From positions 1 through 5,321 of the forward strand of contig BEIR01000109.1 in the NCBI GenBank assembly GCA_002898855.1: a stretch of DNA of 5,321 nucleotides. The letters run 5' to 3'. The notes below the pieces were generated by a model that had not been told where the DNA came from, did no database searches, and worked only from the letters and a program-made list of their open reading frames with translations. This stretch comes from a bacterium HR41 (GTDB taxonomy: Bacteria; Actinomycetota; Thermoleophilia; Solirubrobacterales; Thermoleophilaceae). This document shows positions 1 to 5,231 of this stretch, in pieces. The position numbers and the translations under genes are program-made. Positions within the stretch are counted from its first letter, which is position 1. Every line of letters starts with the position of its first letter.

Positions 1-21
1 CGTGCCTCGTGGTCCGGTAGC

Positions 22-47
22 AGCGCCCGCGCAGGCGCGCGGGCGTT
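22..47. terminator. GC-rich hairpin in the operon leader
   Basis: Bases 24-32 (CGCCCGCGC) and 37-45 (GCGCGGGCG) are a perfect 9-bp inverted repeat around the 4-base loop AGGC. An outer A-T pair and a G-T wobble extend it to 22-47. Only two T residues follow on the + strand, so it is not a textbook intrinsic terminator. It could end transcription of a gene lying to the left of the window: a short open frame ends in TAG at 18-20, directly before the stem, but too little is visible to call that a gene. It could also be a leader structure of the operon. Seen: the stem. Inferred: any role. Confidence 0.35.
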
Positions 48-96
48 CGGGGCGCGAATCGTAACCGCCGCGACCGCGCGTTGATCCGCGAGTCAA

Positions 97-102
97 TAGC
101 AT
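97..102 (+). promoter_or_regulatory. Possible -10 box (TAGCAT) for a leaderless transcript
   Basis: TAGCAT fits the TANNNT form of the -10 element used by housekeeping sigma factors in high-GC bacteria. It ends 9 bases before the ATG at 112, so transcription would begin on or next to the start codon. No convincing -35 hexamer lies 16-18 bases upstream; TTGATC at 81-86 is too close. The lack of any Shine-Dalgarno sequence before the ATG is the main support. A six-base match is weak evidence on its own. Confidence 0.22.
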
Positions 103-111
103 TCGCTCGCC

Positions 112-1197
112 ATGCGAAACCCGAGAGCGTTCTTCCAGCCGCTCGCCATCGGAGCGCCCGAGCCGCTGCGCGAGATTCCTTTCAAGCCCTCGCGCATGAT
201 CCACTTCTTCGATCCCTCGAACGAGAAGATGGCCTCGAAGTTGCCCGAGCTGGCGCGCAAGTGCGACATCTTGCTCGGCAACCTCGAGGACGCGATTCCC
301 GCCGATCGCAAAGAGGCGGCGCGCGAGGGGCTGATCAAGCTCGCCAAGGAGGTCGACTTCGGCGACTGTGCGCTGTGGACGCGCATCAACTCGCTCGACA
401 GCCCTTGGGTGCTCGACGACCTTTTGCGGCTGGTCGGCGAGATCGGCGATCGCCTCGAAGTGATCATGGTTCCCAAGGTCGAGGGCGCTTGGGACATCCA
501 CTACATCGATCGGTTGCTCGCCCAGCTCGAGGCCAAGCACGGGCTGGAGCGGCCGATCCTCGTCCACGCCATTCTCGAGACCTCGCTCGGCGTCACCAAC
601 GTCGAGGAGATCGCGACCGCCAGCCCGCGCATGCAGGGCATGAGCTTCGGTCCCGCCGACCTTGCCGCGTCGCGGCGGATGAAGACGACGCGCGTCGGCG
701 GCGGCCATCCCGCCTACCGGGTGATCGAGGACCCCGACCCCGACAACCCGGACGCGCCGCGCGCCACTGCCCAGCAGGACCCATGGCACTACTCGATCGC
801 GCGGATGGTCGACGCCTGCACGTCCGCCGGCATCCTGCCCTTCTACGGCCCTTACGGCGACATCCGCGACACGGTCGGCTGCGAGCACCAGTTCCGCGCC
901 GCCTTCCTGCTCGGTTGTGTCGGCGCGTGGTCGCTGCACCCGGTGCAGATCGACATCGCCAAGAAGGTGTTCAGCCCCCCGGTCGAGGAAGTGAAGTTCG
1001 CGAAGAAGGTGCTGGAAGCGATCCCGGACGGGCGGGGCGTCCACATGATCGACGGCAAGATGCAGGACGACGCCACCTGGAAGCAGTGCAAGGTGATGGT
1101 CTCGCTTGCCGAGATGCTCGCGCGCAAGGACCCAGAACTAGCCGAGCTCTACGGCTTCGAGCACCTCAAGCAGGGCGAGCCTGTCGCCAACGCCTAG
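112..1197 (+). CDS. mcl: Malyl-CoA lyase family protein (HpcH/HpaI aldolase/citrate lyase superfamily)
   Basis: Cytoplasmic TIM-barrel C-C lyase of 361 residues. Family members cleave L-malyl-CoA, beta-methylmalyl-CoA or citramalyl-CoA to acetyl-CoA (or propionyl-CoA) plus glyoxylate or pyruvate, using Mg2+. Visible landmarks are the NLED motif (Glu59-Asp60), Arg91 in TRINSLD, the putative metal-binding Glu156 in ILETSLG and Asp183 in FGPADLAAS, the GGG loop at 196-198, [10 protein letters not shown] near 223-232, GPYGD at 246-250 and SLHPVQI at 274-280. Asp314 in the DGKM stretch sits where malyl-CoA lyases carry their C-terminal catalytic Asp. The DPW, GGG and C-terminal features favour malyl-CoA lyase over the shorter CitE citrate lyase subunit. 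It is slightly longer than typical members (about 320-350 residues). ATG 112 is the first start after an in-frame TAG at 97-99. No Shine-Dalgarno sequence precedes it. It is first in an operon with an acyl-CoA synthetase that could supply its CoA ester. Family assignment is firm; the exact substrate is not. Confidence 0.92.
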   Translation: MRNPRAFFQPLAIGAPEPLREIPFKPSRMIHFFDPSNEKMASKLPELARKCDILLGNLEDAIPADRKEAAREGLIKLAKEVDFGDCALWTRINSLDSPWVLDDLLRLVGEIGDRLEVIMVPKVEGAWDIHYIDRLLAQLEAKHGLERPILVHAILETSLGVTNVEEIATASPRMQGMSFGPADLAASRRMKTTRVGGGHPAYRVIEDPDPDNPDAPRATAQQDPWHYSIARMVDACTSAGILPFYGPYGDIRDTVGCEHQFRAAFLLGCVGAWSLHPVQIDIAKKVFSPPVEEVKFAKKVLEAIPDGRGVHMIDGKMQDDATWKQCKVMVSLAEMLARKDPELAELYGFEHLKQGEPVANA

Positions 1198-1203
1198 GAG
1201 GAG
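1197..1203 (+). promoter_or_regulatory. Ribosome binding site overlapping the upstream stop codon
   Basis: GGAGGAG begins on the last base of the TAG that ends the lyase gene and lies 7 bases before GTG 1211. It fixes that GTG as the start of the beta subunit and ties the two genes translationally. Confidence 0.8.
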
Positions 1204-1210
1204 CTCCGCA

Positions 1211-2428
1211 GTGCGCTTCTACGAGTACGAGTCCCGCGCCATCGCCAAGCGCGAAGGCATCCCGGTAACCGACTACGGCCTCGCGCACACGCCCGAGGAG
1301 GCGCGCGCGATCGCCGAACGGATCGGCGGGCCGGTGGTGATCAAGTCGCAGGTGCTCACCGGCGGCCGTATGAAGGCGGGCGGTGTGGCCTTCGCCGACA
1401 CGCCCGACGAGGCGGCCGCGCACGCCGAACGGATTCTGGCGCTCGAGATCCGCGGCCACAAACCGCGCGGTGTGCTGGTCGATCCCAAGGCCCAGGTCAA
1501 GAAGGAGTACTACGCGGGCGTGGTGTGGGACGGGATCCGCAAGCGCCCGGTGATGATCTTCTCCGACATGGGTGGCATCGACATCGAGGAGGTCGCCGAA
1601 AAGCATCCCGAGCACGTCGCCCGCCGGCACTTCTCGAACGTGCTGCCCTTCTCGGGATTCGAGGCGAAGGAGTGCGTCGCGCGCGTCGGTGTGACCGGCT
1701 CGCAGCTCAACCGTGCTGCCCAGATCCTCGCCAAGCTCGCGCAGCTGTTCGTCAAGTACGACATGACCCTCGCCGAGATCAACCCCCTCGGCGAGCTCGA
1801 GGACGGCAGCTTCGTCGCGCTCGACGCGCACATGGAGATGGAAAACGAAGCGCGCCCACGCCAGAAGCGGCTGCTCGAAGAGCTCGGTGTGCGCCCAGAG
1901 GAGACGCGCCAGGCGCGCGAGCCCACCCCCTTCGAGCTGCGCGGCGAAGAGGTTGACGCGATGGACCACCGCGGTGTCGCCGGCAACGTCACCGAGTTCG
2001 ACGGCAACCTCGGTCTCGTGATCGGCGCCGGGGGTGGCTCGCTGACGCTGTTCGACGCCGTACGCAAGTACGGCGGGCGCCCCGCCAACTACTGCGAGAT
2101 CGGCGGCAACCCCTCTGTGCGCAAGGCCTGCGAGCTCGCGAAGTTGGTGTTGACCAAGCCGGGCGTCGACAAGATCGCGGTGATGATGTCGATCGTCTCC
2201 AACACGCGCGTCGACATCGTCGCGCGCGGCGTCATCAAGGCGTGCCTCGAGCTGGGCTACGACCCGGCCGAGAAGATCGCGATCTTCCGCATCCCCGGCG
2301 CCTGGGAAGACGAGGGCTACAAGATCCTCCAGCGCTACGGCGTCGAGTACTGCGATCGCTCCGTTTCCATGCACGAGGCGGCACGGCGCGCGGTCGAGAA
2401 GATCCAGGGCGCGGCGGCAGCGGCTTAG
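1211..2428 (+). CDS. Acyl-CoA synthetase (NDP-forming) beta subunit, succinyl-CoA synthetase/malate thiokinase type
   Basis: ATP-grasp subunit, 405 residues, of a two-subunit ligase that makes an acyl-CoA from a carboxylic acid, CoA and ATP (or GTP). Homologues are SucC of the TCA cycle (about 388 residues) and MtkA of the serine cycle (about 390). The nucleotide-binding region has VVIKSQVLTGG with Lys45 and GGRMKAGG at 51-58. AEINPL at 188-193 (Asn191) and Asp205 in ALDAHME match the Mg-ATP ligands. The C-terminal CoA-ligase domain begins near 264 with FDGNLG, followed by GGRPANYCEIGG at 288-299. The substrate loop that reads NIFGGI.RCD in E. coli SucC is here SIVSNTRVD (327-335): the Arg and Asp remain, but the GGI is replaced by SNT. 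The segment at 350-368 (IFRIPGAWEDE) is also unlike SucC. The GTG start is set by GGAGGAG 7 bases upstream. It lies 13 bases after the lyase gene and 14 before the alpha subunit. Malate is the likeliest substrate from context, but succinate, citramalate or another acid cannot be excluded, so no symbol is given. Confidence 0.9.
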   Translation: MRFYEYESRAIAKREGIPVTDYGLAHTPEEARAIAERIGGPVVIKSQVLTGGRMKAGGVAFADTPDEAAAHAERILALEIRGHKPRGVLVDPKAQVKKEYYAGVVWDGIRKRPVMIFSDMGGIDIEEVAEKHPEHVARRHFSNVLPFSGFEAKECVARVGVTGSQLNRAAQILAKLAQLFVKYDMTLAEINPLGELEDGSFVALDAHMEMENEARPRQKRLLEELGVRPEETRQAREPTPFELRGEEVDAMDHRGVAGNVTEFDGNLGLVIGAGGGSLTLFDAVRKYGGRPANYCEIGGNPSVRKACELAKLVLTKPGVDKIAVMMSIVSNTRVDIVARGVIKACLELGYDPAEKIAIFRIPGAWEDEGYKILQRYGVEYCDRSVSMHEAARRAVEKIQGAAAAA

Positions 2429-2429
2429 C

Positions 2430-2434
2430 GGAGG
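2430..2434 (+). promoter_or_regulatory. Ribosome binding site for the alpha subunit
   Basis: GGAGG lies 8 bases before GTG 2443. It supports the GTG, giving an N-terminus MSILIDENT that matches the conserved SucD start, over the longer in-frame reading that would run back into the beta-subunit gene. Confidence 0.8.
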
Positions 2435-2442
2435 ACGAGAAC

Positions 2443-3369
2443 GTGAGCATCCTGATCGACGAGAACACGACGTTCATCGTTCAGGGCATCACCGGCCGCG
2501 AGGCCGTGAACCTGACGAAGGAGTGCCTCGAGTACGGCAAGGGCGCCAAGATTGTCGGGGGCGTCACGCCCGGCCGCAAAGGTCGCACGGTGCACGGCGT
2601 GCCGGTGTTCGACTCTGTCGAGCAGTGCGTCGAGCACCACGGTGGTCCGATCGACGGTTCGGTCGTAACGGTGCCGCCAGCGTTCTGCAAGGACGCTGTC
2701 TTCGAGGCGATCGAAAACGGCATCAAGCTGATCGTCATCGTCACCGAGCGCATCCCCCGCCGCGACGTCGCGCAGATGGTCGAGCTTGCCGAGATGCGCG
2801 GCGCACGCATCATCGGGCCCAACTGCCTCGGGATCATCGTTCCCGACGTGATCAAGATGGGCGGGATCGGCGGGCCGGCGCGCGACGCCGCCAAGGCGTA
2901 CACGCCGGGGCCGGTGGGCGTGATGTCGCGTTCGGGCGGCATGACGACCGAAATCTCGTCGACGCTGACCGCGGCTGGTCTCGGGCAGTCGACGGCGGTG
3001 TCGATCGGTGGCGACGCGATCATCGGCTCCACCTACACCGAGCTGTTGCCGCTCTTCGAGGCTGACGAGCAAACCGAGGCGATCGTCATCTACTCCGAGC
3101 CGGGCGGCCGGATGGAGGCGGAACTGGCCCGCTACGTCACCGAGAACGACTGTCGCCTGCCGATCGTCGCGTTCATGGCCGGTCGCTTCATGGACGAGAT
3201 GCCGGGCATGAGTTTCGGCCACGCCGGAACGATCGTCGAGGGTAAAGAGGACACGGCTGCCGAGAAGATCGCGCGCCTCGAGGCCGCGGGAATCACCGTC
3301 GCCGAGGAGATCTCGCAGATTCCCGATCTCGTGCGCGAACGGCTCGGCAAGGAGGTCACGGCGCGATGA
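2443..3369 (+). CDS. Acyl-CoA synthetase (NDP-forming) alpha subunit, succinyl-CoA synthetase/malate thiokinase type
   Basis: Partner of the preceding beta subunit, 308 residues against about 290 for E. coli SucD. It carries the CoA-binding Rossmann domain and the histidine that shuttles phosphate between nucleotide and acyl group. Visible are MSILIDENT at the N-terminus, QGITG at 14-18, GGVTPG at 39-44, IGPN at 124-127, the power-helix motif SRSGGMTTE at 162-170, SIGGD at 187-191, Glu219 in SEPGG (equivalent to the Glu that steadies phospho-His) and the active-site His260 in GHAG. All catalytic residues are present, so the enzyme should be active. The power helix differs: E. coli SucD and methylotroph MtkB read SRSGTLTYE or SRSGTLGYE, while this one has GGMTTE, closer to the SRSGGMSNE of ATP-citrate lyase. 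Substrate choice may therefore differ. It ends by overlapping the next gene (ATGA). Known homologues work as alpha-beta pairs in the cytoplasm. Substrate is inferred from the neighbouring lyase. Confidence 0.9.
   Translation: MSILIDENTTFIVQGITGREAVNLTKECLEYGKGAKIVGGVTPGRKGRTVHGVPVFDSVEQCVEHHGGPIDGSVVTVPPAFCKDAVFEAIENGIKLIVIVTERIPRRDVAQMVELAEMRGARIIGPNCLGIIVPDVIKMGGIGGPARDAAKAYTPGPVGVMSRSGGMTTEISSTLTAAGLGQSTAVSIGGDAIIGSTYTELLPLFEADEQTEAIVIYSEPGGRMEAELARYVTENDCRLPIVAFMAGRFMDEMPGMSFGHAGTIVEGKEDTAAEKIARLEAAGITVAEEISQIPDLVRERLGKEVTAR
3349..3356 (+). promoter_or_regulatory. Strong ribosome binding site inside the alpha-subunit gene
   Basis: AAGGAGGT matches the anti-Shine-Dalgarno sequence over eight bases and sits 9 bases before ATG 3366, within the last codons of the alpha subunit. 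It sets the start of the ferredoxin-like gene and suggests that protein is well translated. Confidence 0.8.
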
Positions 3370-3677
3370 CGAGCGGTCACGAAACAGGAGCGGCCACCGC
3401 CGCAGCGCAAAGCTCCGCGAGCGACGCGGCACGACGTCTGCACGGCGTCTTCATCCAGGTCGAGATCGACGACTCGATCCGTGGCGATCGCGAGCTCGCG
3501 GCGAAACTCGCCGAGGCGTGCCCGGTCGACATCTTCGCCGTCGGCGACAGCGGCATCGAGATCGTCGACGAGAACCTCGACGAGTGCGTGCTCTGTGAGC
3601 TCTGTCTCGATCTCGCTCCCGCGGGCAAGCTGCGGATCCGCAAGCTCTACGACGACTCGGTCCTCGAGCGCGCCTAG
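3366..3677 (+). CDS. Ferredoxin-like protein, probably with a single [4Fe-4S] cluster
   Basis: Small acidic cytoplasmic protein of 103 residues, likely an electron carrier or an Fe-S accessory subunit. The first 22 residues or so are rich in Ala, Ser and Thr and look disordered. Residues 26-100 resemble a bacterial 2[4Fe-4S] ferredoxin: Cys52 in CPVDIF, then Cys74, Cys77 and Cys80 in CVLCELC. The CxxCxxC of the first motif is missing, and the fourth Cys of the second motif is Ala84 (LAP instead of CP). In 2[4Fe-4S] ferredoxins each cluster takes three Cys from one motif and one from the other. The four Cys left here are exactly the ligands of the second cluster, so one intact cluster is predicted. 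ATG 3366 overlaps the TGA of the alpha subunit (ATGA), with AAGGAGGT upstream, so it is translationally coupled to the synthetase. The redox partner is unknown; a 2-oxoacid:ferredoxin oxidoreductase or a flavoprotein elsewhere are possibilities. Family is fairly sure, role is not. Confidence 0.8.
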   Translation: MTSGHETGAATAAAQSSASDAARRLHGVFIQVEIDDSIRGDRELAAKLAEACPVDIFAVGDSGIEIVDENLDECVLCELCLDLAPAGKLRIRKLYDDSVLERA

Positions 3678-3695
3678 CGGTCATCTAGCGCGGCT

Positions 3696-3770
3696 CGCTG
3701 CGAGCGGACCCAGCCTCCCGGGGCACCGGGCCGTGCGCCGAGCGCGTCGGCGCTGGGTCCGTGCGCAGCG
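3696..3770. terminator. Large branched inverted repeat between convergent genes, probable bidirectional terminator
   Basis: Ten bases at 3705-3714 (CGGACCCAGC) pair perfectly with 3752-3761 (GCTGGGTCCG). After one G-T wobble and one mismatch, seven more pairs join 3696-3702 with 3764-3770. Inside the loop are two smaller hairpins: 3717-3721 with 3726-3730 (CCCGG/CCGGG, loop GGCA) and 3737-3741 with 3747-3751 (GCCGA/TCGGC, loop GCGCG). Together they make a three-way junction. It starts 18 bases after the + strand stop at 3677 and ends 3 bases before the - strand stop at 3774, so it would lie at the 3' end of both transcripts. No T-run follows on either strand, so it is not a classical intrinsic terminator. 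Structure is seen; function is inferred from position. Confidence 0.6.
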
Positions 3771-3773
3771 CGG

Positions 3774-4835
3774 TCAGCCCGGGAGCGGATCGAGGTGGTG
3801 CGCCATCCACCACTCGCCCTCGAGGCGGGTCATCAGCACGTCGCCGGCGACGGCGAGCGTCGCAAGGTCGCCGTCCTCGCTGTGGACGAGCGCTCGCTCG
3901 CCCGGGCGAATGATCACGCCCGCGCTAGCGAGCGCCTCGAACAGATGCGGCTCCACTCGCCCCTCGACTGTTGCTGCACCGGCAGCCCGCGCACACGCGA
4001 ACAGATCGTCGAGAACACGCCGTTCGTGGCCGCGCTCGCCCAGCACACAGATCGCCTGAGCGCGCCCGCCGCGCGGCAGGAAAGCGAGGTACGCCCCGAC
4101 CGTACGACCTGTCGCTCCCGTCACCTGCCGGGCCACGAACGGCCCGCGCGCAGGCGCCGAACGCGCCAACTCGTGCAACAGCCACTCGGCGAGTGCCAGA
4201 TCGAGCGCGGGGGCGAACCGCCACCGCGCACGCAGCCGCTCGGACAGCTCGACAAGCGCAGCCGCATCGAGCTCGCGACTCTCTCGCCCTGCCGGCGCCG
4301 CAGATTTACCCCGCGCTGAACCGGGCGGAGCTGCACCCCGGCCCCAGCGCGTACGGGCCGCTAGCAACGCAGCGCTGACCGGTCGCAACACCTTGATCCA
4401 AACGAGCGACTCGAGCGCGCGAACACGGCCACCCAGCCGCCGCCACATCTCTGCCACCGCGACCGTTGCACCGTCGGTTATCGACAGATCCTGCGGGCCG
4501 GCAAGGAACCGCCTGAGGAGGACAACCCCGACACCGGGGAGGCGCGCGTCGGGGTCGCTCACGAGCTGGCCCGAGCAGCCCAGCAGCAAACGCCGTCCGT
4601 CGGCCGACGCCAGCTGCCGCGCGTAGGCGGCGAGAAAGCCGACAACTCGGCCGTCTTCGCGCACGTACACCAGCGGCTCCACGCCCTCGCGGCGGAGCGG
4701 CCCGAAAAGGAGCCGCTCGAAGTAGTTGACGAGCCCCGGTGCCGGTTGCTTCGCACCCGAGCGCATCACGCGCTCGTACAGCGCCGCCACGGCCGGGAGG
4801 TCGTCGCGCGAGAGTTCGCGGACCGTTCCGCTCAA
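3774..4835 (-). CDS. Protein with two GNAT N-acetyltransferase-like domains
   Basis: From the TTG start, 353 residues with no signal peptide or membrane segment. The N-terminal half (about 5-150) opens with TVRELSRDDLPAVAALYERV, a typical first strand and helix of a GNAT fold. It continues with VYVREDGRVVGFLAAYA and the acetyl-CoA-binding region LVSDPDARLPGVGVVLLRRF at 91-110, where the usual R/QxxGxG/A appears as R98-LP-G101-V-G103. GPQDLSITDGAT and MWRRLGG at 130-136 follow. A linker rich in Gly, Ala, Ser and Arg (about 161-188) leads to a second GNAT-like half (about 190-345) ending in GEWWM. Known GNAT proteins move acyl groups from acyl-CoA to amines; the acceptor here cannot be told. 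The longest ATG start (4967) would run 45 residues back inside the SCP2-like gene. TTG 4835 overlaps the TGA of that gene (TTGA) and begins exactly at the domain, so it is preferred, though only a weak G-run lies upstream. Domain call is fairly sure; start is probable. Confidence 0.72.
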   Translation of the reverse strand: MSGTVRELSRDDLPAVAALYERVMRSGAKQPAPGLVNYFERLLFGPLRREGVEPLVYVREDGRVVGFLAAYARQLASADGRRLLLGCSGQLVSDPDARLPGVGVVLLRRFLAGPQDLSITDGATVAVAEMWRRLGGRVRALESLVWIKVLRPVSAALLAARTRWGRGAAPPGSARGKSAAPAGRESRELDAAALVELSERLRARWRFAPALDLALAEWLLHELARSAPARGPFVARQVTGATGRTVGAYLAFLPRGGRAQAICVLGERGHERRVLDDLFACARAAGAATVEGRVEPHLFEALASAGVIIRPGERALVHSEDGDLATLAVAGDVLMTRLEGEWWMAHHLDPLPG

Positions 4836-5215
4836 CCAGCCCCCGCGCGTGACGTGCGGCCCGCCGGCGCACGCGCCAGCGCGCGCCGTCCCACCTCGCC
4901 CAGCAACCTCACGACAGCCGAATCGCCGGTCACGCGCACGCGTCCACGCTGGAAAGACTCGGCCCAATCGTGAAAACCGGCGCCAGCGAGACGGTTGAAC
5001 TCCTCGCGCGCCATCTCGACGTACAGGCGGGCATCGGGCGCAGGTTCGCGCACCACCTTGCGGGCGGGCAGCTCGACGCGCCAGATCGGCGCGTCGCCGC
5101 CGCGGGCGCGCAGCGTGACCTGCAGCACGAGCCGCAGGCGCCGAAACGCGGGAACGTCGGCCAGCAGACGGTCGATCGTCTCGAGGATCTGCTTGCGCGT
5201 GTCGCTCGCACTCAT
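4832..5215 (-). CDS. SCP2 (sterol carrier protein)-like small protein
   Basis: Protein of 127 residues, probably soluble. An N-terminal helix (DTRKQILETIDRLLADV) precedes strands LVLQVTLRARG and IWRVELPARKVV. Then comes DARLYVEMAREEFNRLAGAG, in the place where SCP2 domains have a strand followed by a helix. The closing SFQRGRVRVTGDSAVVRLL at about 88-105 matches the SCP2 pattern of a hydrophobic residue plus RG, followed by V-x-G-D. SCP2 domains bind lipids, acyl-CoAs or other hydrophobic ligands, alone or fused to enzymes. The last 15 or so residues are Ala/Gly/Arg-rich and likely disordered. ATG 5215 has GGAGAG very close upstream, a weakly placed site. The TGA at 4832-4834 overlaps the TTG of the GNAT gene, suggesting coupled translation. 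The ligand is unknown. The SCP2 call comes from pattern only, without a profile search. Confidence 0.62.
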   Translation of the reverse strand: MSASDTRKQILETIDRLLADVPAFRRLRLVLQVTLRARGGDAPIWRVELPARKVVREPAPDARLYVEMAREEFNRLAGAGFHDWAESFQRGRVRVTGDSAVVRLLGEVGRRALARAPAGRTSRAGAG

Positions 5216-5231
5216 GCTCTCCAGCGAAACC

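Noticed and set aside
81..1268. 395-residue + strand frame overlapping the lyase in another phase
   Set aside because: Arg/Ala-rich product without motifs, running across the real stop and into the next gene; a shadow of the malyl-CoA lyase gene.
1166..2374. 402-residue open frame on the - strand opposite the beta subunit
   Set aside because: Its product is low-complexity (Asp, Arg, His, Ala, Val rich) with no motif. Long antisense frames are expected opposite genes with strong G/C third-position bias, and the + strand gene is clearly real.
1211..3369. ATP-citrate lyase identity for the two ligase subunits, prompted by SRSGGM
   Set aside because: The rest of both chains follows SucC/SucD in length and motifs, there is no citryl-CoA lyase domain fused to the alpha subunit, and the neighbouring lyase is of malyl-CoA lyase type. 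Only the loop resemblance was kept, as a finding.
2425..3432. 335-residue open frame on the - strand opposite the alpha subunit
   Set aside because: Same composition artefact, with no recognisable domain. It spans the end of one real gene and the start of the next.
3696..3770. tRNA-like element: 75 bases, seven-pair outer stem, internal hairpins
   Set aside because: There is no GTTC-type T-loop, no D-loop signature, only two internal arms and a ten-pair second stem. The length match is coincidence.
3795..4378. Forward open frames opposite the GNAT gene
   Set aside because: Two overlapping + strand frames with Arg/Pro-rich products and no motifs; antisense shadows of the GNAT gene.
4836..4967. 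N-terminal extension of the GNAT protein from ATG 4967
   Set aside because: The extra 44 residues are Arg/Gly-rich, lie wholly inside the SCP2-like gene in another phase and precede the natural start of the GNAT domain.
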